A stretch of 64,000 nucleotides of DNA from Streptomyces sp. S465 (GTDB lineage Bacteria > Actinomycetota > Actinomycetes > Streptomycetales > Streptomycetaceae), in NCBI RefSeq assembly GCF_026898115.1, contig NZ_CP114036.1, positions 5,512,001-5,576,000 of the forward strand, written 5' to 3'. The notes beneath the pieces were generated by a model. That model searched no databases. It was given only the letters and a program-made list of their open reading frames with translations, and had not been told where the DNA came from. The translations under genes and the position numbers were made by a program. Shown in pieces: positions 48,164 through 57,199 of the stretch. Every line of letters begins with the position of its first letter. Positions within the stretch are counted from its first letter, which is position 1.

Positions 48164-48426
48164 CCGTCGCGATGATGTGGGAAGCCCGAGCGGTGGCGGG
48201 GAAGGGCGAGGAACTGCTGGCCTGGGCCACCCGCCAGCCCCTCGACCCGGCCCCGCTGCGCCGTGAGACCTTCCGCGCGCCCGAGGACCGCGTGCTCGTC
48301 ATCACCTGGTGGGAGGGGACGTACGACACGCAGGGGCTGCCGGAACTCCCCGAGCCGGGGGATGACCTGGTACGGCGTGCGGTGCACCGATGGCGCTTCG
48401 AGGCGGTCGCGGACGAGCAGGTCTGA
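48160..48426 (+). CDS. Small conserved protein downstream of tsaD
   Basis: This 88-residue protein starts at ATG 48160, overlapping the tsaD stop (ATGA). It contains WEARAVAGKGEELLAWATRQ and RVLVITWWEGTYDTQGLPEL. The size and beta-rich pattern recall small monooxygenase-like ferredoxin folds, but no family is assigned. Its coupling to tsaD suggests stable co-expression. It is followed by a large repeat array. Confidence 0.7.
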   Translation: MTVAMMWEARAVAGKGEELLAWATRQPLDPAPLRRETFRAPEDRVLVITWWEGTYDTQGLPELPEPGDDLVRRAVHRWRFEAVADEQV

Positions 48427-49240
48427 ACCGCCGGCCCCTGCCGGTACGCCAGGCCGACGCCGAACGTCGGCGCCCCCCTGTCCGCCGTCCGCCCGTCCGC
48501 GGTCTGACGTTCGGCGCCGGTCCGGTCGGCGCCGCCTGTGTGCCGTCCGGCGTCTGGCGCCCGTCGCGTCGGCGTCTGCCCGGTCGGCGTCCGCCTGTCT
48601 GCGGTCTGTCTGCGGTCCGGCGTCTGGCGCTCGTCCGTCCGCTGTCCGCCGTTCGGCGCTCGTCCGGTCGGCGTCCGCCTGTCCGCGGTCCGGCGTCTGG
48701 CGCTCGTCCGGTCGGCGTCCGCCCGGTCGGCGTCCGCCCGGCCGGCGTTCGTCCATCTGGCGCCCGTCACGTCTGGCGTTCGCCCGTCCGCTGTCCGCCG
48801 TTCGGCGCTCGTCCGGTCGCCGTCTGCCCGCCCGGCGCCAGTCCGGTCGCCGTCTGCCCGTTCGGCGCCCGCCCGGTCGGCGCCCGTCCGTCCGACGTCG
48901 CCTGGTCGGCGTTCGCCTGTCTGGCGCACGTCGGGTCGGCGTCCGCCTGTCCGCGGTCCGGCGTCTGGCGCTCGTCCGTTCGGCGCTCGTCCGGTCGGCG
49001 TCCGCCCGGCCGGCGTTCGTCCATCTGGTGCCCGTCACGTCTGGCGTTCGCCCGTCCGCTGTCCGCTGTCCGCCGTTCGGCGCTCGTCCGGTCGGCGTCC
49101 GCCTGTCCGCGGTCCGGCGTCTGGCGCTCGTCGGGTCGGCGTCCGTCCGTTCGACGTCGCCTGGTCGGCGTTTGCCCGCCTGGCGTTCGCTTGCCCGGTG
49201 TCCGTCCGGTGCCTGGTGCCCGGTGCACGGCGTTCTGTCG
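48427..49240. repeat. About 0.8 kb of degenerate tandem repeats
   Basis: The gap consists of diverged 11-15-bp motifs such as GTCGGCGTCCGCC, GGCGCTCGTCC and TGTCCGCGGTCC. A higher-order unit exists: the segment around CATCTGGCGCCCGTCACG at 48754 recurs, with one change, at 49022, a period of 268 bp. Long frames are open on both strands, but translations are repeats of Arg/Ser/Val or Arg/Thr/Ala with no protein character. No gene is supported. Confidence 0.85.
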
Positions 49241-51724
49241 TCAGTGGAGGGCGTTGGTGAGGTCGGTGAGGTGTCGGGAGACCGGGCCGAGGGTGAGTAG
49301 TCCGCTGCCTGCCCCGGCCAGTTCCGCTGCCGCTGGGGCCAGCGCGGTGTGGGCGCGCGCCATCGTCTCCCGGTCACCGACGGCGATGGCCGCCCGGCCG
49401 GTGAGGCACCACAGGGCCTCCAGCAGCAGGTCGCGGGGCGGGTCGGGGACCGCGCGCAGCGCCGTCGCGGCCTCGGCATGACGGCCTTGGGCCAGCAGCA
49501 CCAGCGGGCGGGCCCAGGGCGCGTACGGCCCCCAGTCGAGGTCCTCGTCGGTCGGCGCGGGCCGCCCCTGCTCCACGCGCAGACAGAGCAGCGCGAGCGG
49601 GAGCAGACCGTGCTCCAGGCCGGGCATCCCGGCGCCGTCCAACTGCGCGGCCGCGTCCCGGTAGGCGGCCTCGACCTCGGCCGCCCGCCCCCCTGTCGCG
49701 GCCAGCCGCAGCGCCCGGTACCACTGGGTGAAGACCCCCACCAACGGCCGTTCATGGTGCTCGCCCAGACGGTCGGCGGCGGCCGCGTGCCGGTCGGCCG
49801 ACGCGAAGTCCGCGAGCGCGCTGCGGGCCTGGAGCCGGATGAGATGGCCGAGCACCTCGAAGGCGACCAGACCGTGCCGCGCCGACAGGGCGATCAGCTC
49901 GGCCCCGATCGCGTCCCGGCGCGGCGCCAGTCCCGCGCGGTCGAAGGACTGCATGAAGACGCCGTTGAGGGCGAACGCCAGCAGCGCGGGATCGTCCAGC
50001 CGACGGGCGATCCCCTCGGCCTCCCGAGCCGCCTGAGCCCCCCGCCACCCCCGGCTGCCCCGCGACTCCACGGCGACCGTGGCCAACAACCGAGCCCGGA
50101 CCGCGTCGTGCCGCGTGCCCTCGCGGGCGACGGCGTCGTGTGCGGGTGCCCCGTGCTTGGGCGCTTCGCGGCCGGGCGCCTCCTGATCGCTCGGCTCCCG
50201 GCCGGGCCCCCAGTGGCCGGTTCCCTCGCGGGCGGGGGTTTCGCGGCCGGCGGCCTCGTGGCCGGGGGCCCGGTGGCTGGGCGGCTCGTGCCCGGTTGTC
50301 TCGCGCCGGGTTGCCTCGTGCCCGGTTGCTTCGTGGCTGGGCAGCTCATGGTAGGACCGGCCGTAGCCGGACCCACGAGGGCCGGTTGCTTCGTGGTCGG
50401 GGGCCTCGTGGGCGGGGGCCCGGTGGCTGGGCGGCTCGTGCCCGGTTGCCTCGTGCTCGCTGGCTTCGTGCCCGGTTGCTTCGTGGCTGGGCGTCTCGTG
50501 GCTGGGCGGCTCACGGTGGGACCGGCCGTGGCCGGACCCACGAGGGCCGAAGGCTTCGTGGCCGGGGTGCTTGTCGTGCGGGGTCTCGCGGCCGAAAGCG
50601 TCGTGGCCGGGCCGTCCGGGGGCGGGCGCGAGCGTGGCCAGGGTGCGTTCGGCCGCTGCCACGATGTGGGCTGCCTGCTCCGGGTCGTCCAGGCGGGTCC
50701 AGATCGCCGGGACGTCGTAGGTGCCGATCACGCGGGCGGTCAGTTCGGGGTCGCCCAGTTCCTCCGCCGCCGCGACGGCCGCCACGCGCTGCTGCCGGGC
50801 CGTTCGCAGTCCGTCGCCCCCGGTCATCGAGAGGTTGCGGAGCAGGCCGGCCGTGGACTCCAGCCGGGCCCGCGCGCCCGTGGCCACGGTGCGGTCGTAG
50901 GCGGCGGCCGCTTCGGCCCACACCCGGGCCGCCGCCGCGCCCCCGGCCCCGCCCGGCGCCGTGGCGGGGGCGAGGTGAGGGGCCTGGCCGAGGATGTCCG
51001 TCTCCAGTCGGCGCAGTTCCGGGCCGGGGTCCACGCCCAGCTGTTCGACCAGCAGCGTGCGCGCCCGGCGCAGTACCGCCAGCGCGTCGCCCTGGCGGCC
51101 GGTGCGGTAGAGCGCGAGGGCCAGCGTCCGCCAGGCGCCCTCGCGCCAGGGGTGCTCGGCCAGATGGGCCTCCAGGTCCGGCACCGCCTCGGCGGCCCGG
51201 CCCAGCGCCAGCCGGGCCTCGGCCTGCCGTTCGACGGCGTGCAGCCGTAGCTCCGCCAGCCGGGAGCGCTCGCCCCGGGCCCAGCCCTCGTCGGTGAAGT
51301 CCGCGTACGCGGGCCCGCGCCACCGGCCCAGCGCCTGCTCCAGCCGCGCCGACGCGCCGTCCGGGGGCAGGGTCGCGGCGGCGGCCACGTCCTGTTCGAA
51401 GCGCCAGGCGTCCACCGCGTCCGGGTCGGCCCGCAGCGCGTACCCGGGCCCCTCGGTGACCAGCAGCCGGGCCGGGGCGCGGGGCGGACGCCGGGGCTCC
51501 AGCGCGCGGCGCAGCGCGGCCACGAACGTACGCACCGCGCCCACCGCCCCCGGCGGCGGTTCCGTCCACAGGTCCTCGACCAGCCGTGAGACGGGTACGA
51601 CGCGGCGGCGGGCGACGATCAGCCGGGCCAGCACCGCGCGGTGCCGTGGCCCCTTGAGCGCGATGGCGCGCCCGTCGGCGTCCCAGGCCACCACCGGCCC
51701 CAGCACCCCGAACCAGACCCGCAT
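49241..51724 (-). CDS. SARP/BTAD-family regulator with a five-residue repeat insert
   Basis: The protein is 827 residues from ATG 51724 (MRVWFGVLGPVVAWDADGRA). Residues about 1-95 are an OmpR-type winged helix, and residues about 100-245 a BTAD domain (RLAELRLHAVERQAEARLAL and onward), as in SARP activators. Residues 372-541 are 34 tandem five-residue repeats, often PSHEA, TGHEA or PGHEA. The C-terminal part (about 545-827) is TPR-like helices. There is no NB-ARC ATPase. It is divergent from the hydrolase at 51823 with 98 bases between and may control it. Confidence 0.87.
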   Translation of the reverse strand: MRVWFGVLGPVVAWDADGRAIALKGPRHRAVLARLIVARRRVVPVSRLVEDLWTEPPPGAVGAVRTFVAALRRALEPRRPPRAPARLLVTEGPGYALRADPDAVDAWRFEQDVAAAATLPPDGASARLEQALGRWRGPAYADFTDEGWARGERSRLAELRLHAVERQAEARLALGRAAEAVPDLEAHLAEHPWREGAWRTLALALYRTGRQGDALAVLRRARTLLVEQLGVDPGPELRRLETDILGQAPHLAPATAPGGAGGAAAARVWAEAAAAYDRTVATGARARLESTAGLLRNLSMTGGDGLRTARQQRVAAVAAAEELGDPELTARVIGTYDVPAIWTRLDDPEQAAHIVAAAERTLATLAPAPGRPGHDAFGRETPHDKHPGHEAFGPRGSGHGRSHREPPSHETPSHEATGHEASEHEATGHEPPSHRAPAHEAPDHEATGPRGSGYGRSYHELPSHEATGHEATRRETTGHEPPSHRAPGHEAAGRETPAREGTGHWGPGREPSDQEAPGREAPKHGAPAHDAVAREGTRHDAVRARLLATVAVESRGSRGWRGAQAAREAEGIARRLDDPALLAFALNGVFMQSFDRAGLAPRRDAIGAELIALSARHGLVAFEVLGHLIRLQARSALADFASADRHAAAADRLGEHHERPLVGVFTQWYRALRLAATGGRAAEVEAAYRDAAAQLDGAGMPGLEHGLLPLALLCLRVEQGRPAPTDEDLDWGPYAPWARPLVLLAQGRHAEAATALRAVPDPPRDLLLEALWCLTGRAAIAVGDRETMARAHTALAPAAAELAGAGSGLLTLGPVSRHLTDLTNALH
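50102..50611 (-). repeat. 34 in-frame 15-bp repeats inside the BTAD regulator
   Basis: The 510-bp segment divides exactly into 34 five-codon units reading on the minus strand from PGHDA (first) to TRHDA (last). The commonest pattern is x-x-His-Glu-Ala. Higher-order duplication is visible: TGHEPPSHRAP occurs twice, and SGHGRSHREPPSHE is echoed by SGYGRSYHELPSHE. Confidence 0.9.
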
Positions 51725-51822
51725 GGGCCCACGGTAGCGCGCTGATCGGATGCTCATTCGCGCCCGGCAGGCTGACCGGTACCTACCTCATCACTCCACC
51801 CACCTTCTCGAAAGGCGCGATC

Positions 51823-52716
51823 ATGGCCCCTGTCATCCCCGGTTTCGACTACCGGCGCGTCCCCGTCGCCGACGGCGTGTCCCTGAACGCGGCCGTCGCG
51901 GGCTCGGGCAGCCCCGTCGTGCTGTTGCACGGGTTCCCGCAGACCCACCTGATGTGGCGGCACGTCGCCGCCGACCTCGCGGCCGACCACACCGTGATCT
52001 GCCCCGATCTGCGCGGCTACGGCGCCAGCGACAAACCGGCCGCCGGCGACGGACCGGCCGCCGACGACACCACCTACGCCAAGCGCACCATGGCCGCCGA
52101 CGTCGTCGCCCTGGCCCGCGCCCTCGGCCATGACCGCTTCGCCCTGGCCGGCCATGACCGCGGCGCCCTGGTCGCCTTCCGGGCCGGCCTCGACCACCCC
52201 GCGGCGATCACCCATCTGGCCTGCCTGGATGTGCTGCCGACCCTCGACATGTGGGACGTGATGCGCGGTACCACCGCCGCCGTCGGCTTCCACCTCTTCC
52301 TGATGGCCCAGCCCCCGGGGCTGCCCGAGCGGATGATCGCCGCCTGCCCGGACGACTTCTTCGGCCACTTCCTCGACCTGTGGGCGGGCGACCGGGGGGC
52401 CATCCCCGCCGAGGTCCGCACCGCCTACCTGGACGCCTGCCGCGCCGCGGTGCCGTCGATCGTGGCCGACTACCGCGCCTCGGCCGGTGTCGACGTCGAC
52501 CACGACCGGGCCGACCGGGCCGCGGGCCGTCGGCTGACGATGCCGGTGACCGTGCTCCAGCAGGACTGGGGCGCCGCCCTCGGCTATGACGCGGCGGCGC
52601 TGTGGCGCGCCTGGGCCGCCGACCTGGAGCACTCCACCGTCGGCTACGGCCACTTCATGGCCGAGGAGGCGCCCGCCGAGGTCGCCAAGGCGCTGCGGGA
52701 ACTCCTCGCCCGTTAG
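51823..52716 (+). CDS. Haloacetate dehalogenase-like alpha/beta hydrolase
   Basis: The protein is 297 residues from ATG 51823. It has the fluoroacetate-dehalogenase-type layout: HGFPQTHLMWRH at the oxyanion region, DLRGYGASDKP, and the nucleophile elbow GHDRGA with Asp112 instead of Ser. A C-terminal His lies in VGYGHFMAEEAP. An aspartate nucleophile points to dehalogenase or epoxide-hydrolase chemistry; the substrate is not known. It is divergent from the BTAD regulator. Confidence 0.85.
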   Translation: MAPVIPGFDYRRVPVADGVSLNAAVAGSGSPVVLLHGFPQTHLMWRHVAADLAADHTVICPDLRGYGASDKPAAGDGPAADDTTYAKRTMAADVVALARALGHDRFALAGHDRGALVAFRAGLDHPAAITHLACLDVLPTLDMWDVMRGTTAAVGFHLFLMAQPPGLPERMIAACPDDFFGHFLDLWAGDRGAIPAEVRTAYLDACRAAVPSIVADYRASAGVDVDHDRADRAAGRRLTMPVTVLQQDWGAALGYDAAALWRAWAADLEHSTVGYGHFMAEEAPAEVAKALRELLAR

Positions 52717-52941
52717 CGGAGGCGGAGGGCCGGTCCGCGGAGGGGCGGTCCGCGCTCGATGACGGGGCGGTGGCCGAAGCATCGGCCACCGCCCCGTCAG
52801 GGCACGCCTCGCCTGCGGCGGTTGGGTCCGCTCGGTGGGCGGCGATCAGCTGTCGGCGGCCGTGTCCGGGAGCTGAGAGACTGCGTCGGTCGCATATCGC
52901 CGCGCCATGAGCGCCATGAGTGCCGCATGAGGAAGGACGTC

Positions 52942-53667
52942 ATGACGTCGCCCAACGAGCTTCCGTCACCGCCGCCCGCCCCGGACGAGCGGCCGTGGAA
53001 CGACCGCGCCGGGCTGCTCGACGAGCGGGCGCGGGCGATGGGGGCGCTGGCGCGGTGGTACCTGGCGCCGCACCGGGCGCTGCTGTTGTGGCTGTCCACG
53101 CTCGTCTTCGCGCTGGGCTGGACCCTCGCGGTGTCGGGGTTCCAGTTCCTGGTCCAGGGCGAGATCATCGAGCACATCCTGGGCGTCATCTTCCTGGGCC
53201 TCGCCCTGGGCGCCACGGTCCCCTCCAGCCTCGGGGTGATATCGGGCATCCGGCGCGACGTCTTCGTGGGCGCGTGCCTGCGTGACTGGGCGGAGCTGGA
53301 GCGCGATCCCCGGACCCTGCCGCACTGGCGTGTCTCCGGCGGTGCGCTCCTCTGGCTGGGCCCGTCCATCGTGCTGGCCTGTCTGGGGCTGGTGCTGGGC
53401 GGGTCCGCCGTCTTCTCGGACATCGATACGGAGAGCTTCGGCACCGTCGCCGGAATCGGCATCGTCTTCGCGGCGGCCGGAGCGCTCGGCATGGCCAAGG
53501 CGATCGACTACTACCGCCTCGTCAGCCGCGAACTCGCCCCCGAGACCGGCGGCCCCGAGACCGGCAGTCCGGACACCGGCGGTCCGGACAGCGGCGGCCT
53601 GGACAGCGGCGTTCCGGACACCAGCGGCCCGAACCCCGGCTACGACGACGACTTCTGTAGTGACTGA
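52942..53667 (+). CDS. Multi-pass membrane protein, unknown function
   Basis: The protein is 241 residues from ATG 52942, with GAGGAAGGA 5-13 bases upstream; ATG 52927 is an alternative. Four hydrophobic segments are visible near residues 48-68, 75-95, 135-155 and 165-185. A low-complexity Gly/Pro/Asp/Ser tail built on a P[DE]TGG-like short repeat ends the protein. No family is recognised. It converges on and overlaps the next gene by 28 bases. Confidence 0.65.
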   Translation: MTSPNELPSPPPAPDERPWNDRAGLLDERARAMGALARWYLAPHRALLLWLSTLVFALGWTLAVSGFQFLVQGEIIEHILGVIFLGLALGATVPSSLGVISGIRRDVFVGACLRDWAELERDPRTLPHWRVSGGALLWLGPSIVLACLGLVLGGSAVFSDIDTESFGTVAGIGIVFAAAGALGMAKAIDYYRLVSRELAPETGGPETGSPDTGGPDSGGLDSGVPDTSGPNPGYDDDFCSD

Positions 53668-53957
53668 AAGCGGCTCCGCAGCTCCTCGTACCGCTCACTC
53701 GGGCTCTCCCCGCGCTGCTTGGCCGCCTCCTCGATGCGGGTCAGCAGCTGCCTGACCCGCACGGCGTCCGTGTAGGCGTCGCGCTCCAGCTTCTTGTACG
53801 CGGCGGCGGCGGGCCCCTTGTGGTCGTCGGGGTCGACCGACTGCCTCAGATGGCCGAGACGCTCGATCTGCTCCTCGAGATAACTGAGCATCCCCTCAAG
53901 GTCTTTGATGAGATCCGACAGCTCCTGATCCGATACGGACAGTTTGTCTTTACTCAT
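53640..53957 (-). CDS. Small helical protein, WXG100-like size
   Basis: This 105-residue protein starts at ATG 53957 (MSKDKLSVSDQELSDLIKDL). It is predicted almost wholly helical, with two long amphipathic helices (LEGMLSYLEEQIERLGHLRQ and TDAVRVRQLLTRIEEAAKQR). Size and shape resemble ESX/WXG100-type proteins, but no WxG turn is present, so this is only a comparison. Its 3' end overlaps the convergent membrane-protein gene. Confidence 0.62.
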   Translation of the reverse strand: MSKDKLSVSDQELSDLIKDLEGMLSYLEEQIERLGHLRQSVDPDDHKGPAAAAYKKLERDAYTDAVRVRQLLTRIEEAAKQRGESPSERYEELRSRFQSLQKSSS

Positions 53958-54112
53958 GTCCCATCCGTCCCTGCCACCCTCCGATCGGCCCATTAGCGGG
54001 ATGATCGTGCCATGACCGGGGCCGGTGTGGAGAGCCACCCGGAGTTTCCGCTCGGCCGAACGGCCCGGCGTGGTGGGCCGTCGCGCTGAGCGTCCGCGGG
54101 ACCGGCGGGGAC

Positions 54113-54325
54113 TTACCGCTCCGGTACCGCCGCGAGGTGGTCGAATTCGCCCGCCTTGATGGAACGGAGCAGGGCTCTCAGCTTCGTGGGGGTCGTGGTC
54201 ACGACGGTGCGGGGGTCGTCGCTCTCGCGGAGGGCCACGGCCGCGCCCAAAGAGGCGAGTTCTATGCAGGAGTTGCCGTCCCCCGCGCTGGAATACGAAG
54301 ATTTCTGCCAGTTGAGCTCGGTCAT
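54113..54325 (-). CDS. DUF397 protein
   Basis: The protein is 70 residues from ATG 54325 (MTELNWQKSSYSSAGDGNSC), with GAGGG 7 bases upstream; GTG 54331 is an alternative. The WQKSSYS motif, the CIELA strand and the VALRESDDP segment define DUF397. Such proteins are encoded beside XRE/DUF5753 regulators in Streptomyces and are thought to work with them. It starts 11 bases after the regulator stop. Confidence 0.9.
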   Translation of the reverse strand: MTELNWQKSSYSSAGDGNSCIELASLGAAVALRESDDPRTVVTTTPTKLRALLRSIKAGEFDHLAAVPER

Positions 54326-54336
54326 CTCCACGCCCT

Positions 54337-55188
54337 CTAGGTCTGCTGTGCGGCGTCACGAATGAAATCACGTGACTCCTCCACCGAGAGGGCCGCCTCG
54401 GTCGTGCGGTCCAGCACGCCACGGTGGTTGGCGAGCTGGGACTGCGCGTCCAGGAAGACCGGGCCGTGCGCGGCGTCGAGTTGCGCGGTGTCCAGCTGGG
54501 GCACCGCGCCCAGGGCGTAGGTGACCGAGAGTCCGGGCACGTGGAACCCTCCGGCCTCGAAGGTCAGCACCCGCACGGTGACGTTCTTCCGCTCGGAGGA
54601 CTCCAGCAGGCTGTCCAGCTGGGCGCGCAGGACGCGCCGCGTTCCGAACCGCATGCGCAGCGCCGCCTCGTGGATGACGAAGGTGCACGGCGGCGGATCG
54701 TCCCGGTCCAGGATGTCGCGGCGCTTCATGCGGTGGGAGAGTCTGCGCCGCAGATCGGTGGCGGACCACTGCGGAACGGTGGAGCCGAGCACCGCCCGCG
54801 CGTACTCCTCCGTCTGCAACAGGCCGGGCATATGCATGATTTCCAGCACGCGCAGGCTCGTGGCGTAGTACTCCAACTCGGCGAGGTCGAGCCCGCCGGT
54901 GGCGATATGGCCCCGGTACTCCTCCCACCAGCCGCCCTTGCGCTCCCGGGCCATGGCGGCGAGCGCGTCGACGTACGCGGTGTCCGGGCAGGCGTAGATG
55001 GCGGCGAGCGCGCGGACCCGCTCCTCGCTCACTCCGAAGCGGGCGAGCTCCAGGTTGGTGATGTGGGTGCGGTTGATGCCCAGCCGGTCGGCGGCCTCCT
55101 GGATGCTGAGGCCCGCGTCCTCGCGCATCCTCCTCAATTCTGTTCCGAGCCGGACTTGACGCGCGGTCGGGACGCTTCTGGGTGGCAT
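54337..55188 (-). CDS. XRE regulator with DUF5753 domain
   Basis: The protein is 283 residues. The helix-turn-helix occupies residues about 12-65 (LRRMREDAGLSIQEAADRLG then INRTHITNLELARFGVSEER). The C-terminal DUF5753 region is complete, including the typical MHMPGLLQTEEYARA and FVIHEAALRMRFGT. It belongs to the large Streptomyces family related to BldB-era regulators and is usually paired with a DUF397 protein, as here. It is divergent from an ATP-binding protein gene. Confidence 0.92.
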   Translation of the reverse strand: MPPRSVPTARQVRLGTELRRMREDAGLSIQEAADRLGINRTHITNLELARFGVSEERVRALAAIYACPDTAYVDALAAMARERKGGWWEEYRGHIATGGLDLAELEYYATSLRVLEIMHMPGLLQTEEYARAVLGSTVPQWSATDLRRRLSHRMKRRDILDRDDPPPCTFVIHEAALRMRFGTRRVLRAQLDSLLESSERKNVTVRVLTFEAGGFHVPGLSVTYALGAVPQLDTAQLDAAHGPVFLDAQSQLANHRGVLDRTTEAALSVEESRDFIRDAAQQT

Positions 55189-55346
55189 GGCCCTCCGTAA
55201 CCCTCAAGGAGTAATCGTCGAGGAAATTCAACGGGACCGTAGCAGTTGTTTGCACCGCTGCCCTACCGTGGGTGCCGTTGCCGCTACAGCGCGTTGATCG
55301 CCGTAACGGTACGCGCGCTGTCGGCCCCTTTGCAGGGAGTTGCCCC

Positions 55347-55820
55347 ATGGATTCCGATCACGAGTCCGACGACCGTCCCCCACCGCGCCCGCCCGTTCCC
55401 CCCAAGGACCCGTACGTCTATACCCTCCAGAGCAGTCGACAGGCGACCTCCGCCAAGGTCTGCCGGGACTTCGTCGCCTGCGTCCTGAACTCCGTGGGCC
55501 AGGAGGAACTGGTCGAGGTGGCGACGCTGTGCACCTCGGAGCTGGCCACCAACGCCTTTCTGCACGCCGAGGGCGACTCGGTGATGCTCCGGGTGGTGAT
55601 CGAGTCCCCCCGCTTCCGCGTCCTGGTCTACGACGCCTCCGCCGAGCTCCCCACCGTCGCCCGCCTCCCCGGGGGCGACCGCCTCTACGGCCGCGGCCTC
55701 GGACTGGTGGCGGCCCTGGTCGACGGGTGGGGTACGGCGGAGGGGGACGCGGGCGGGACGTATGCCAAGGGGGTCTGGTTCGAGCTCGTGGGCACGGAGG
55801 AGGACGAGGGCCGGCCCTGA
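55347..55820 (+). CDS. ATP-binding protein of the anti-sigma kinase type
   Basis: The protein is 157 residues from ATG 55347, with CAGGGAG upstream. The GHKL N-box is CTSELATNAFLHAEGD and the G2 box is RLYGRGLGLVAALVDGWG; the G1 box (YDASAELPT) is degenerate. It forms the third member of the XRE/DUF397/ATPase set common in Streptomyces. It resembles the protein encoded in the island at 37292. Confidence 0.85.
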   Translation: MDSDHESDDRPPPRPPVPPKDPYVYTLQSSRQATSAKVCRDFVACVLNSVGQEELVEVATLCTSELATNAFLHAEGDSVMLRVVIESPRFRVLVYDASAELPTVARLPGGDRLYGRGLGLVAALVDGWGTAEGDAGGTYAKGVWFELVGTEEDEGRP

Positions 55821-55934
55821 CGGCACGCGGGTGGCCACCGTCCGTACGCCGCCGAGGCCGCTGGACCCAGCTACCGCCGGGAGGTGCCCCTGCTCGCGGC
55901 CGGGCACCCCCTTTGGCCCCTTTGGCGACGGACC

Positions 55935-57122
55935 CTAGGGCTGGGCCGGGTGCCCCAGGAGCATCGTGGGGGCGCCCGCCGACCGTGTCAGCACGATGGT
56001 GCAGGCGTTCTCCCCTTCCAGGCGGAGCTTCTTGCGGAGGTGCTCCGGCTCGATCGCCGAACCGCGCTTCTTGATGGTCGCCACGCCGACCTCGCGCTCC
56101 CGCAGCAGCGCCTTGAGCTTCTTCAGGTTGAAGGGCAGCACATCCGTGATCTCGTACGCGGTGGCGTACGGCGTCGGGCGCAGCTCGTCCGTCGTGATGT
56201 AGGCGATCGTCGGATCGATCAGCCGGCCGCCGACGCGGGCCGCGACATCGGCGACCAGATGGGCGCGGATGACCGCGCCGTCCGGTTCGTAGAGCCAGCG
56301 GCCGACCGGGCCGGGCCCGGGGTCCGGGAGGTGCGGGGTGCCGATGAGGGAGTGGACGCTGGGCAGCAGGGTGGCGCGGCGCAGGCCGGGGCGGGCGGTG
56401 CCGAACCACAGGACGGCCTCCTTCACATGGCCGTGGTCCGAGATCCACTCGGCCTCCGCGTCCTCGGGGATGGCCTCGTGGGGCACACCAGGGGCGATCT
56501 TGAGGGCGGCGCGCGGGGTGGTGCGGGCGGCCTCGACGGCCCAGGAGAGGGGCGGGGAGTACGCCTCGGGGTCGAAGACGCGGCCCCGGCCGCCGCGCCG
56601 GGCCGGGTCGACGAAGACCGCGTCGAAGGGCCGGGTGTCGATGCCGGTGACATCGGCGCAGCGGACCTCGATGAGATCGGCAAGGCCGAGCGCCTCGGCG
56701 TTGGCGCGGGCGACGGCGCAGGTCAGCGGGGAGCGGTCGACGGCGAGTACGGAGATCCCGGCGCGTGCGAGCGCGATCGCGTCGCCGCCGATCCCGCAGC
56801 ACAGATCGGCCGTGCGGCGGACGCCGAACTCCGCGAAGCGGGCGGCCCGGTACTCGGCGACGGAGGTGCGGGTGGCCTGCTCGACGCCGTTCGGCGTGAA
56901 GTACATGCGGTGGGCGTCCTCGGAGCCGAATTTGGCCACCGCCCGCTGCCGCAGCTCGGCCTGGGTCAGGGCCGCCGAGACCAGCGCCGGGGGATGGTCC
57001 CGGCGCAGCCGCGTCGCGGTGGCGAGCTCCTTCGCCGGGTCGTAGTCGCGCAGCGCGGAGAGCAGAGCCTGCCCCTCGTCGCCGAGCAGTGAGTCGAAGG
57101 CGTCAACGTCCACATGGCCCAT
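55935..57122 (-). CDS. Class I SAM-dependent methyltransferase, THUMP-like type
   Basis: The protein is 395 residues from ATG 57122. The methyltransferase core has the SAM loop ADLCCGIGGDAIALARAG and the motif VFVDPARRGGRGRVFDPEAY. The C-terminal 80 residues (LPFNLKKLKALLREREVGVA and ATIKKRGSAIEPEHLRKKLR) match the THUMP-like domain of actinobacterial homologues. The RNA or protein target is unknown. It is divergent from the deacetylase gene. Confidence 0.85.
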   Translation of the reverse strand: MGHVDVDAFDSLLGDEGQALLSALRDYDPAKELATATRLRRDHPPALVSAALTQAELRQRAVAKFGSEDAHRMYFTPNGVEQATRTSVAEYRAARFAEFGVRRTADLCCGIGGDAIALARAGISVLAVDRSPLTCAVARANAEALGLADLIEVRCADVTGIDTRPFDAVFVDPARRGGRGRVFDPEAYSPPLSWAVEAARTTPRAALKIAPGVPHEAIPEDAEAEWISDHGHVKEAVLWFGTARPGLRRATLLPSVHSLIGTPHLPDPGPGPVGRWLYEPDGAVIRAHLVADVAARVGGRLIDPTIAYITTDELRPTPYATAYEITDVLPFNLKKLKALLREREVGVATIKKRGSAIEPEHLRKKLRLEGENACTIVLTRSAGAPTMLLGHPAQP

Positions 57123-57199
57123 TCTCCCCGCTCCCACGAGCGCATTCGCCCCCGCAGGGCGCGCGGGTCCGTGCGGGGGAGCAGAAGATCGCTTTTGTG

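Noticed and set aside
48263..49481. Several open frames of 240-360 codons on the plus strand, and others on the minus strand, across the repeat array
   Set aside because: All three frames on both strands are open because of the repeats. None has a normal amino-acid composition or a start with a ribosome binding site.
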